Below are positions 48,247 to 56,796 of a stretch of DNA of 64,000 nucleotides, in pieces. The DNA comes from Longimonas halophila (GTDB lineage Bacteria; Bacteroidota; Rhodothermia; Rhodothermales; Salinibacteraceae): positions 62,001 to 126,000 of the forward strand of contig NZ_PDEP01000006.1 in the NCBI RefSeq assembly GCF_002554705.1. The letters are read 5' to 3'. The position numbers were made by a program, and so were the translations under genes. Numbering within the stretch: the first letter of the stretch is position 1; the number at the start of each line of letters is the position of its first letter. The notes beneath the pieces are model-generated. The model was given only the letters and a program-made list of their open reading frames with translations. It had not been told where the DNA came from and ran no database searches.

Positions 48247-51036
48247 ATGGCCCACGCCGAAAACGACGACACCACGCTGTATCTTATTGATGCGATGGCG
48301 CTCGCCTATCGTGCTCATTACATCTTTATCAAGCGCCCGCTTATCAACTCGAAGGGCGAAAACACCTCGGCAGCTTACGGCTTCACCAATTCGCTGCTCA
48401 AGCTCATCAGCGATCACGAGATGGAGCACATCGCGGTGGTGTTCGATGTGCCCAGCCAGGATGGCACCTTCCGCGAAGACATCTACGAAGACTACAAAGC
48501 CCACCGCGATCCTCCCCCCGAAGACCTGCTCGACAACCTGCCTCGTATCAAAGCCATTGTGCGCGCCATGGACATTCCCGTGGCCGAAGTTGAGGGCGTA
48601 GAGGCCGATGATGTGATTGGCACACTCGCCCGCGATGCCGAGCACGACGGTGCCGATGTGGTCATCGTATCGCCTGACAAGGACTTCAAGCAGCTCCTGT
48701 CGCCGTCCATTTCTATGTACAAACCGGCGCGTGGTGATCAAGATTTTGAACACATCACTGCCGAGAGTTTTCGCGAGGAAATGGGCCTCGAACCGTCGCA
48801 GTTCATTGATATGCTCGCCCTGTGGGGCGACTCGTCCGACAACGTGCCGGGCGTGCCGCTCATTGGCGAAAAGACCTCGCAGAAGCTGCTTCGTGAGTAT
48901 CCTGACGTAGAATCGGTCATTGCCCATGCCGACGAGGTCGGCGGCAAGCGTGGCCAGAACCTGAAGGAGTTTGCCGACCAGGCGCGCATGAGTCGCAAGC
49001 TCGTGCAGATTAAGACCGATGTGGACTTTGGGCTCGACTGGCACCAGCTCCGCCAGGCCAATCCTGACATGAACGAGTTGCGCCGCCTCTTTCAAGTGTT
49101 CGAGTTCGAGTCTCTGCTCGACCGCGTTGATCTGAACGGAGACGGCACCGACGCCTCCGCCTCCTCCCAGACTACAAGCGGCGACGACAGCGACGCCCTC
49201 TCGTTTGACTTTGGGCCGTACGAGGCGGTGAAAGAGCTCGATCCCGATGTCGTGGACTACGGTTTCATTCAGCACCGCGACGAGCTGGAGGCGTTCGCCG
49301 AGACGCTGGCCGAGCACGACCGCTACGCCTTCGACACCGAAACCACCTCGACCGACTCGATGATCGCGTCGCTCGTGGGGATGTCGTTTGCCTGGACGCC
49401 GCACGAGGCCACTTACGTGCCTACGCCGCTACCCGACGGCACCTCCACGCAAGACGTGCTCGACGTGTTGCGTGACGTGCTTGAAGCGCCGTCTACGCTC
49501 ATCGGCCACAACCTGAAGTACGATCTGGTGGTGATGCGCCGCCATGGCGTGGACGTGCAGGGCACCATCTTCGACACGATGATCGCGCACTACCTGCTGC
49601 ATCCCGAACAGGCCCAGAACCTGAATGATGTGGCGCGGTCCATCCTCAACTACAAGATGGAGCCCATCGAGAACCTGATTGGCTCGGGGCGCTCGCAGAT
49701 CACGATGCGCGAGGTCGACATTGCCGATGCCGCACGGTACGCCTGCGAAGATGCCGATATCAGTTTGCAGCTTGCGGAGCCGCTGGAGGAGGCGCTGCGC
49801 GAAATTGACTTGTGGACGATTGCCGCGGAGATGGAATTTCCGCTCGTGCGCGTCCTGGCCGAGATGGAGCACACCGGCATTCGGGTGGATACGGATGTGC
49901 TGGACGCCATCTCCGAGCGCCTCGCCGACGAGCTTGACGATATCGGCAGCCAGATCTATGAGCTGGCAGGCACCGAGTTCAACATCAACTCCACGCAGCA
50001 GCTGGGTACGGTGCTGTTCGAGAAGCTGGATCTTCCTGTCATCTCGAAGACCTCCACCGGGCGGCCCTCCACCAAAGAAAGTGTGCTGGAGGAGCTCTCT
50101 ACGAAGCACGACCTTCCGGGGCTTGTGCTCGACTGGCGCAAAACCTACAAGCTGAAGAGCACCTACCTCGACAGCCTCGGCGAGCTGGTGCATCCTGAAA
50201 CGAATCGCATCCACACCAGCTTCAACCAGGCACGCACTGCCACCGGGCGGCTCTCCTCCTCCGATCCGAACCTGCAGAACATCCCGATTCGCACGCCCGT
50301 CGGGCGCGAGATCCGAAAAGCGTTCGTGCCGCGCGAGGGCTGGCAACTCATGGCCGCCGACTACGCGCAGATCGAGCTGCGCATTCTCGCTTCCATGAGT
50401 GGCGACGAGGCGATGCAAGAGACCTTCCGCTCCGGCGGCGACATTCACACCGACGCTGCTGCCCGCGTCTACGACATAGACCCCGACGACGTAACGCGCG
50501 ATCAGCGGCGCAAGGCCAAGGAGGTCAACTACGGCATTCCGTATGGCGTGTCGCCGTGGGGGCTGGCGCAGCGGCTCCGGACCTCGGTCGAGGAGGCCCA
50601 GGAGCTGATCGACCAGTACCGGAAGTCGTATCCCGGCGTCGCATCCCTCCTGAACCAGCTGGTCGAAGAGGCGCGCGACAAAGGCTACGCCGAAACTCTG
50701 CGCGGACGCCGCCGCCCCATTCCCGACCTTACGGCCAGCAATTCCAACCGCCGCAGTGCAGCCGAACGCATCGCCGTGAACATGCCGATTCAGGGCACGC
50801 AGGCGGATATGATCAAGATTGCCATGAATAGTATCGACAGTCGTATCCGGCAGAGCCAGCTCGACAGCCGGATGCTCCTGCAGGTGCATGATGAACTCGT
50901 GTTCGACGTGGCGCCCGGCGAGGAGGACGCCCTGAAATCGCTCGTCGAAACCGAGATGAACGCCGCGCTCCCGCTCGATGGGGTGCCGGTTGTCGTGGAC
51001 ATTGCGCTGGCCGATAACTGGCTGGAGGCGCACTGA
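48247..51036 (+). CDS. polA: DNA polymerase I
   Basis: The ATG at 48247 (MAHAENDDTTLYLIDAMALAYRAHY) gives 929 residues, the length of E. coli Pol I. The 5' nuclease domain comes first (EDIYEDYKAHRDPPPEDL, EADDVIGTLA, SPDKDFKQLL, GDSSDNVPGVPLIGEKT). The 3'-5' exonuclease is intact, with Asp363 and Glu365 in AFDTETTS and later HNLKYDLVV and ACEDADISLQL, so proofreading is expected, unlike in many thermophile and Gram-positive homologues. The polymerase domain has Asp705 in ADYAQIELR, RRKAKEVNYGIPYG (O helix) and QVHDELV with Asp882. It serves primer removal and repair synthesis. Upstream in-frame codons are not conserved. Confidence 0.98.
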   Translation: MAHAENDDTTLYLIDAMALAYRAHYIFIKRPLINSKGENTSAAYGFTNSLLKLISDHEMEHIAVVFDVPSQDGTFREDIYEDYKAHRDPPPEDLLDNLPRIKAIVRAMDIPVAEVEGVEADDVIGTLARDAEHDGADVVIVSPDKDFKQLLSPSISMYKPARGDQDFEHITAESFREEMGLEPSQFIDMLALWGDSSDNVPGVPLIGEKTSQKLLREYPDVESVIAHADEVGGKRGQNLKEFADQARMSRKLVQIKTDVDFGLDWHQLRQANPDMNELRRLFQVFEFESLLDRVDLNGDGTDASASSQTTSGDDSDALSFDFGPYEAVKELDPDVVDYGFIQHRDELEAFAETLAEHDRYAFDTETTSTDSMIASLVGMSFAWTPHEATYVPTPLPDGTSTQDVLDVLRDVLEAPSTLIGHNLKYDLVVMRRHGVDVQGTIFDTMIAHYLLHPEQAQNLNDVARSILNYKMEPIENLIGSGRSQITMREVDIADAARYACEDADISLQLAEPLEEALREIDLWTIAAEMEFPLVRVLAEMEHTGIRVDTDVLDAISERLADELDDIGSQIYELAGTEFNINSTQQLGTVLFEKLDLPVISKTSTGRPSTKESVLEELSTKHDLPGLVLDWRKTYKLKSTYLDSLGELVHPETNRIHTSFNQARTATGRLSSSDPNLQNIPIRTPVGREIRKAFVPREGWQLMAADYAQIELRILASMSGDEAMQETFRSGGDIHTDAAARVYDIDPDDVTRDQRRKAKEVNYGIPYGVSPWGLAQRLRTSVEEAQELIDQYRKSYPGVASLLNQLVEEARDKGYAETLRGRRRPIPDLTASNSNRRSAAERIAVNMPIQGTQADMIKIAMNSIDSRIRQSQLDSRMLLQVHDELVFDVAPGEEDALKSLVETEMNAALPLDGVPVVVDIALADNWLEAH

Positions 51037-51210
51037 CTGCCGACTGCGATTTGACTGTATCCTTCCCACGCACGGCGCAGTCATTGCATTCCGCTATGGC
51101 ACCATGTTGAACAAGTGCGTTTTGTGGATACGCAGCACCGGCGGCAGGAACGCCGGAACGTCCTCATTCGTGCAGCACAGCCATTCTTTCCATTGACGCC
51201 CTCGTTTCGT

Positions 51211-52521
51211 ATGAGCACCGCTGTTTCGCCATCGCCCGTCTCGGTAGACGGCTTCTCGTTCGTGCAGGAATCCGGCGGCATCCAGCAGTATGAGCTGGAC
51301 GCCAACGGTCTGCAGGTGTTGCTGTATCCCATTGATGCCGCGCCGGTTACGAGCGTGATGATTACCTACCATGTGGGCAGCCGCAACGAGCGCACGGGGC
51401 ACACCGGCGCCACGCACATGCTGGAGCACCTCATGTTCAAAGGCACCGAGCGCTTCCACAAGGAGCACGGCACGTCCATTTTTGACGTGCTGCAGCGGGT
51501 GGGCGCCCAGGTCAACGCCTCCACCTGGACCGACCGCACCAACTACTATGAGATGCTGCCGCGCGAGCATGTGGGCATGGCACTCGATATTGAGGCCGAC
51601 CGGATGCGCAACGCCCGCCTGGCGCCCGACGATGTGGAGTCGGAGCGGACGGTCATCCTGAACGAGTTCGACCGCGGGCAGAACGACCCCACGCGGCGGC
51701 TTTTCGATGCAGTGTGGAGCGCAGCGTACGTGGCGCACCCGTACCATCACCCCACCATTGGCTGGCGGAGTGACATCGAGACGATGCAGCCCGAGGACCT
51801 GCGTCACTTTTACGACACGTTCTACTGGCCGAACAACGCCACGCTCAGCCTCATCGGGTCGGTGGATGCGGAGGCCGATCTGCAGTCCATTGCCGAGCAC
51901 TTTGGAAGCATATCAAGCGCGCCGCATGACATTCCGGAGGTGCGCACCCGTGAGCCCGAGCAGCGTGGGCAGCGTCGCGTAACGGTGAACCAGGATGGCG
52001 AACTCGGGGCGCTCCTGTCGAGCTATAAGGTGCCCCATGGCCGCACCGACGCCGCCGACGCCTTCGACGTCTTGGCGCGCATTCTGGCATCCGGCAAAGG
52101 CAGCCGCCTCTACCGCCGCTGCACCGACCAGGAGCTGACGACCGACGTGTTCGCGATGAACTTTCGGATGCGCGACCCGAGCCTCTTCTCCCTCTTTGCC
52201 TTCCTCACGCCATCGTCAACCCACGAAACGGTGGAAGCCGCGATCGAAGAAGAAATTGAGCGCATCCAGCACGAAGGTGTGACCGACGACGAAGTGGCGC
52301 GGGCGCAGCGTCAGCTTGTGGCGAAGGAAGCCTACGGGCGCGACGGGCCGTACCGCATCGCCTCGCAGCTCAACGAGGCCATCGCTGTGGGCGACTGGAC
52401 GCTCTACACCGAGTACATCGACCGCATCCGTGCCGTTACGCCGCAGGTCGTGCAAGAAGTTGCGCAAGAGCATCTGCACACCACGCAAAACACCATCGGC
52501 TGGTACGTGCCGGATGCGTAG
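51211..52521 (+). CDS. M16 family zinc peptidase (processing-peptidase-like), catalytic member
   Basis: The ATG at 51211 (MSTAVSPSPVSVDG) gives 436 residues. The inverted zinc motif HxxEH is intact as HMLEH at 69-73, with GHTGATHMLEHLMFKGT around it and the distal Glu region (ESERTVILNEFDRG) about 75 residues on. M16B peptidases act as two-subunit clamshells, and the second, zinc-less subunit is encoded 56 bp downstream. No signal peptide is evident in this gene, so a cytosolic complex is the simplest reading; many homologues are periplasmic. The upstream open frame of 32 codons has no conserved residues. Confidence 0.93.
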   Translation: MSTAVSPSPVSVDGFSFVQESGGIQQYELDANGLQVLLYPIDAAPVTSVMITYHVGSRNERTGHTGATHMLEHLMFKGTERFHKEHGTSIFDVLQRVGAQVNASTWTDRTNYYEMLPREHVGMALDIEADRMRNARLAPDDVESERTVILNEFDRGQNDPTRRLFDAVWSAAYVAHPYHHPTIGWRSDIETMQPEDLRHFYDTFYWPNNATLSLIGSVDAEADLQSIAEHFGSISSAPHDIPEVRTREPEQRGQRRVTVNQDGELGALLSSYKVPHGRTDAADAFDVLARILASGKGSRLYRRCTDQELTTDVFAMNFRMRDPSLFSLFAFLTPSSTHETVEAAIEEEIERIQHEGVTDDEVARAQRQLVAKEAYGRDGPYRIASQLNEAIAVGDWTLYTEYIDRIRAVTPQVVQEVAQEHLHTTQNTIGWYVPDA

Positions 52522-52577
52522 CACGCCGCTGGCTCCGGCTATCTCTGTCGTTCTCCGTCCTGATTTTCTCTGCTTCT

Positions 52578-53873
52578 ATGGATCGCTCCGCCCTCTCGTA
52601 TGCCGACCGCGTGCACGATCGTCCCGTGGGTCCGTGCCGCCTGCTTACCCTTCAGATGCCGGTAGACGGCTTTGTCTCATGGCGCGGTTCGTTTCGCACG
52701 CACCCCGACCTGGGAGCGCACGACGACCTGGTGCAGCGCCTCATGGTGGCGATGCTCGACAAAGGCACCGCCACGCACGACCGGTTCGAACTGGCCGCGC
52801 TGCTCGAAGAATGCGGCGCGCAGCTCTCGCTGTCGAGCGACGGGCTCTATGTGGATGTGTCGGGGCAGTCGCTTACGGGCGACCTGCCTACCGTGCTCGA
52901 CGTATGTGCCGACATGGTGCAGACGCCGTCGTTTCCCGAGTCAGAATACCCGAAAGTGCAAGCGCAGACGCTGGCCGATGTGCAGCGCTCGATGCAAGAC
53001 ACCGCGCCTCATGCCTCGCGTGCGCTCATGCAGCGCCTGTTCTCGGTTGACCACCCCAACTACAGCCGTCCGTTCGAGGACGAACTGGAGCGTCTGCAGC
53101 AGACCACGCGTGCCGAGGTGCAGACGTACCACCACGAACACGTCACGCCGCACGCCTTCACGTTGGTCGTAGCGGGCGACCTGGAGCACGATGCGGTGGA
53201 AACCGCAGTGCGCGGCGCGTTTGCTTCATGGGACGGCACGGCTCCAGCTCCAACCCATGCGACGCGCGCTACGGCCTGCGCCCCCGGAACTGCTACCGTG
53301 CCCATGGCCGACCGCGACAACATTGACGTGCGGATGGGCCACGCGCTCACTCTCCGCCGCGACGACGACGCCTACCTGCCGCTCTACCTGGGCAATTACA
53401 TCCTGGGGGGCAACTTCTCAGCGCGCCTCATGAACACCGTCCGCGATGAGATGGGCCTCACGTACGGCATTCGCTCGGGCCTGTCGGGCATCAGCACCGA
53501 GTACGACGGCAGCTGGACCATTGGCGTGACGCTGAGCACCGAGGCGCTGCAGCAAGGCCTCGACGCTACGCGCCAGGTAGTGCGCGACTTTGTAGAGGGC
53601 GGCGTCACTGAAGACGAGCTTGATGCCAAAAAGACCACGATCACCGGTTCCTACAAAGTGGGTCTGGCGACCACGAAGAGCGTTGCGCAGTCGCTCCTGA
53701 CCAATGCCGAGCGTGGCTTTCCGGTGAGCTACCTCGACGAATTCCCCGAGCGCATCCAGGCCGTCACGCTTGAGGAGGTCAACGACGCCATCCAGACGCA
53801 CTTCGATCCTGATGCGCTGCATACCGCCATGGCGGGGAGCGTGCCTGCATCGGTCGATGAGGCGGCGGCGTAG
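52578..53873 (+). CDS. M16 family protein without zinc motif (non-catalytic partner subunit)
   Basis: This 431-residue protein has the same two-domain M16 fold: FVSWRGSFRTHPDLGAHDDL near residue 32, FPESEYPKVQAQTLADVQ, MNTVRDEMGLTYGIRSGL and a C-terminal VTLEEVNDAIQTHF. At the place of HxxEH it reads AHDDLVQRLMVAMLDKGT, so the zinc ligands and catalytic Glu are missing. The late segment with RxxxGLxY, which binds substrate in the partner's active site, is kept. This matches the alpha-type subunit of bacterial heterodimeric M16B peptidases. It lies 56 bp after the catalytic gene and is surely cotranscribed. Confidence 0.92.
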   Translation: MDRSALSYADRVHDRPVGPCRLLTLQMPVDGFVSWRGSFRTHPDLGAHDDLVQRLMVAMLDKGTATHDRFELAALLEECGAQLSLSSDGLYVDVSGQSLTGDLPTVLDVCADMVQTPSFPESEYPKVQAQTLADVQRSMQDTAPHASRALMQRLFSVDHPNYSRPFEDELERLQQTTRAEVQTYHHEHVTPHAFTLVVAGDLEHDAVETAVRGAFASWDGTAPAPTHATRATACAPGTATVPMADRDNIDVRMGHALTLRRDDDAYLPLYLGNYILGGNFSARLMNTVRDEMGLTYGIRSGLSGISTEYDGSWTIGVTLSTEALQQGLDATRQVVRDFVEGGVTEDELDAKKTTITGSYKVGLATTKSVAQSLLTNAERGFPVSYLDEFPERIQAVTLEEVNDAIQTHFDPDALHTAMAGSVPASVDEAAA

Positions 53874-54148
53874 GTTTGCACGCAGTGTCACGTCTGTGTA
53901 CTACCGACTGATGGGGGCCGCATGTATTGCATGGGGCCCCTACCCATGGGGGCGTACGACATGGACCGGTACGAAACGCGAATGGATTCGGTACAGGACT
54001 GAGCAGCAGAAGTAGTTTAGAACGATACAACATTGCACGAACGACTGCCACGTGCTCAAGTAGCAGTTACGCCACGCTCTCCCGCCGGAATACCCTCTCT
54101 GCTCTCTGAAATACTGCCCAGGTGAAGGTTAAACAGCAATTCACCAAG

Positions 54149-54177
54149 AAAGTCTATGCTTGTGTAGACAAAGTCTA
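54149..54177. promoter_or_regulatory. Candidate operator: direct and inverted GTCTA repeats
   Basis: AAAGTCTA occurs at 54149-54156 and again at 54170-54177, exactly 21 bp apart (two helical turns). TAGAC-AAA-GTCTA (54165-54177) is a perfect 13-bp palindrome, and GTCTA at 54152-54156 also pairs with TAGAC at 54165-54169. It lies about 95 bp upstream of the first gene of an iron-uptake-like cluster. A metal-responsive dimeric regulator (DtxR- or Fur-type) is a reasonable guess, not shown. Confidence 0.4.
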
Positions 54178-54179
54178 AA

Positions 54180-54208
54180 TTAGCTCTTACGTTAGAGGTG
54201 TACTTTTC
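54180..54208 (+). promoter_or_regulatory. Possible Bacteroidota-type promoter for the DUF4856-imelysin cluster
   Basis: TTAG at 54180-54183 and TACTTTTC at 54201-54208, separated by 17 bases, resemble the TTTG/TAnnTTTG pair of the Bacteroidota primary sigma factor with one mismatch each. The operator-like repeats end three bases upstream. Confidence 0.3.
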
Positions 54209-54270
54209 GGGGCGCCCGCCTCGGATAGCAACCTAACTCTACTGTTTTATTGCACTACTGACGTACAAGC

Positions 54271-55464
54271 ATGCCAACGTCCTCAACGATTCTACCGCGG
54301 CGCTTCTCTTTGCTCGCGGGCCTATTTGCTTTCTGCATCGCTTTTGTCCTGACCGGATGCGACGACTCCAGCGTCGGTATGGATGACGGCGAAGAGACCA
54401 TCGAAGCCCCCGAAACCTACACCTTTATGCGTGATGGCGAGTCCTCTGTCTCCTATTCGGGTCAGACGGATCGCCTCAACATGGTCGCCGAGATGAAGTC
54501 GTACCTCGGCCAGGGCGATGACGGAGAAGAAATCTCCGAAGACGTCCTGCTCGCCATGTTCACGAATGAAGGCGGCGACGGCGGCGGAAACTTTTCCTTT
54601 ACCTCGGATCGTCAACTGCGCAACAAGACCTTCGCACCCGATCGCGACGCCGACCTGTTTGAAGGTTTCTTTGCCGAGGCCGCCGCAGCCAGCGAGAACG
54701 GGGCCCAGGGCATCACGGCAACCGACGGCACCGCTGGACTCCTTGAACGAGGAAGTGGAAGCACAATCCTCGTGGATGAGAATGGCCGTGAGTTCACGCA
54801 GCTCGTCGAGAAGGGCCTGATGGGCGCGGTCTTCTACAACCAGATCTTTAACGTCTACCTCACCGACGACCGCATCGGTCCAGACGTCGAGAATGACGAG
54901 CTGGAGGAAGGCGAAAACTACACCGCGATGGAGCACCACTGGGACGAAGCCTTCGGATACACGGCCGCGCCCGTCGACTTTGAATCGGGCTGGTCGGAAG
55001 ACACCGATGGCAGTCTGAGCTACTGGGCCAACTACTCCAACACGGTCGATCAGCAGTTGGAAGGCACCAACGACGCCATGATGGAGGCTTTCATCAACGG
55101 GCGTACGGCCATTGTGAACGGCAACACGGAGGCGAAGAACGCAGCGCGCGACGCCCTTTACGAAGAGCTTGAGCTGATCACCGCCGGTACGGCCGTGCAT
55201 TACATCAACAGCACGCAATCTGCGCTGGATGCAGGCGAGACGGGCGATGCCTTCCACGCGCTGTCGGAGGCCTGGGCGTTTGTGAACGCGATTAAGTACA
55301 GCCCGAATCGCAATCTGACGATTGAAGAGATCGAAACCATCAAGGGCGAACAGTTTGGCGCAAACGGTAACTTCTGGAACGTCACGCCGGCCAGCCTGAA
55401 CGAAGCAAAGGCTACGCTGGTAGAGGCGTATCCGGAGCTTGAGCCGGTGCAGGACGCTATCTAA
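54271..55464 (+). CDS. DUF4856-type lipoprotein
   Basis: The 397-residue precursor has a lipoprotein signal with lipobox LTGC (Cys30) followed by Asp-Asp. The mature protein begins with an acidic linker and then TYTFMRDGESSVSYSGQTDRLNMVAEMKSYL, the start typical of DUF4856 proteins. Later come GLMGAVFYNQIFN, MEHHWDEAFGY and EAWAFVNAIKY, helical segments with conserved aromatic and His residues that recall imelysin-type helical bundles. Such proteins are usually encoded next to imelysin and TonB-receptor genes in Bacteroidota, as here, and are presumed to take part in iron or metal acquisition at the cell surface. It is the first gene of the cluster. Confidence 0.86.
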   Translation: MPTSSTILPRRFSLLAGLFAFCIAFVLTGCDDSSVGMDDGEETIEAPETYTFMRDGESSVSYSGQTDRLNMVAEMKSYLGQGDDGEEISEDVLLAMFTNEGGDGGGNFSFTSDRQLRNKTFAPDRDADLFEGFFAEAAAASENGAQGITATDGTAGLLERGSGSTILVDENGREFTQLVEKGLMGAVFYNQIFNVYLTDDRIGPDVENDELEEGENYTAMEHHWDEAFGYTAAPVDFESGWSEDTDGSLSYWANYSNTVDQQLEGTNDAMMEAFINGRTAIVNGNTEAKNAARDALYEELELITAGTAVHYINSTQSALDAGETGDAFHALSEAWAFVNAIKYSPNRNLTIEEIETIKGEQFGANGNFWNVTPASLNEAKATLVEAYPELEPVQDAI

Positions 55465-55605
55465 AATCGAGATGTGCTATGCGTGGCAGGGTGAGTGCCC
55501 CTCGCTCTGCCGCTATGGCCGCTCTGATCCATTCCGCAGTATCGCGCGTCGCTGTCTGCTACGATGCAGGCAGTGACACGCCTCATTCTGACCCCCACTC
55601 TTCCT

Positions 55606-56748
55606 ATGACACACGTACTCTCAAGAGCGCGCTGGCTTTCCGTTGCCTTGGCTGCTATCGTAGCCATGGTTACCGTGGCTGCGTGTGACAGCGTTGGGTC
55701 CTCCGATTCAGACGATGATTCGGATTTCGACCGCGTGGCGCTGCTGCAGAACTACGGAAGCAACATCATTCTGCCGTCTTATGAAACTCTGGCGGCGGAT
55801 GTAGCCGACTTGAATGCCTCCGCAGAAGCATTTGTAGCAACCCCGTCGCAAGAAACGCTGGCGGATGTGCAGGCCGACCTCAAAGCCGCGCGGATGGCCT
55901 GGCAGGCCGCAAGCCTCTACCAGTTCGGTCCGGCTGAGTCGCTCACGTTGCGTAGCGCGCTCAACACGTATCCCACCGACGAAGAGCAAATCGACAGCAA
56001 CATCGCCTCGGGCGAGTACACGTTTGGCTCCATCAGCGATCGGGCAGCGGGCGGATTTCCGGCGCTTGGCTACCTGCTGCATGATACAGGTGCGACCGAT
56101 GCAGAGATCGTGGCCGCGTACACGAGCGAAGCGAATGCCGAAAGCCGCGGCACGTATCTGCTGGAAAATATCAACTTCATTCAGGAGAACGTAGACCAAG
56201 TCGTTACCGAGTGGTCGCCTGACGGAGAAGACTACCTCGGCATGTTTACAAGCGAAGCCAACGCCGGAACGGATGTGGGCAGCTCGCTGGGCATGCTCAT
56301 TAATGCCTACGTGAAGCATTACGAGCGCTTCCTGCGTGACGGAAAGATCGGTATTCCGGCAGGAGTGCGAAGCGCAGGCGTGCCGCGCCCGTCCTCTACC
56401 GAGGCGGCCCACAGCGGCTACTCGCTCGAACTGGCCATCGCCAACGTGCGGGCGTTTAAGCGTCTGTATCTTGGTGAAACCGTGGAGGGCCAGGATGGCC
56501 CCGGCATCGACGATAATCTGGAAGCGCGTGGCGCGGGCGATCTGGACACTGAAATCGTGAGTGCGCTCGACGCAACCATCAGCGCCCTGCAGGACCTGAA
56601 CGATCCGCTGGCGAATCAGATCGAGACGAACAACGAGCCGGTGCTCACAGCTTTTCAGGAGATGCAGAGCGTGGTGGCATTGATGAAGGCGGATATGACA
56701 TCTGTGCTGGGCATTACCATCACGTTCCAGGATAACGACGGCGACTGA
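55606..56748 (+). CDS. Imelysin-family lipoprotein (EfeO/IrpA-like peptidase_M75 domain)
   Basis: The ATG at 55606 gives 380 residues and a proper lipoprotein signal (MTHVLSRARWLSVALAAIV...VAAC, Cys27); the longer frame adds 14 residues before it. An acidic Ser/Asp linker is followed by an imelysin domain: LLQNYGSNIILPSYETLAADV, ARMAWQAASLYQFGPAE, GGFPALGYLLHD, and the second bundle with AHSGYSLELAIANVRAFKRLYLG. Family members (IrpA, EfeO, algal p19-like proteins) are iron-regulated surface or periplasmic proteins that bind iron and help its uptake. The classical peptidase HxxE is not obvious. It lies 141 bp after the DUF4856 gene and 48 bp before the HTTM gene. Confidence 0.92.
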   Translation: MTHVLSRARWLSVALAAIVAMVTVAACDSVGSSDSDDDSDFDRVALLQNYGSNIILPSYETLAADVADLNASAEAFVATPSQETLADVQADLKAARMAWQAASLYQFGPAESLTLRSALNTYPTDEEQIDSNIASGEYTFGSISDRAAGGFPALGYLLHDTGATDAEIVAAYTSEANAESRGTYLLENINFIQENVDQVVTEWSPDGEDYLGMFTSEANAGTDVGSSLGMLINAYVKHYERFLRDGKIGIPAGVRSAGVPRPSSTEAAHSGYSLELAIANVRAFKRLYLGETVEGQDGPGIDDNLEARGAGDLDTEIVSALDATISALQDLNDPLANQIETNNEPVLTAFQEMQSVVALMKADMTSVLGITITFQDNDGD

Positions 56749-56796
56749 TCGCGCGCCACGTTGGGTCCTTCTTCAAGCTGTTTGCCGTAACGCGCT

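Larger units (their letters stand above)
53874..54270. other. Intergenic region upstream of the iron-uptake-like cluster
   Basis: These 397 bp hold no gene. The second half carries a cluster of repeated TAGAC/GTCTA motifs (54149-54177) and a promoter-like pair just downstream, listed separately. Confidence 0.55.

Noticed and set aside
49429..51084. 551-codon minus-strand open frame across polA
   Set aside because: Same GC-driven antisense artefact; polA motifs are complete on the plus strand.
51122..51134. GGATACGCAGCA before the M16 genes as a third copy of the 23-bp quasi-palindrome
   Set aside because: Only about the first 11 bases match and the second arm is absent.
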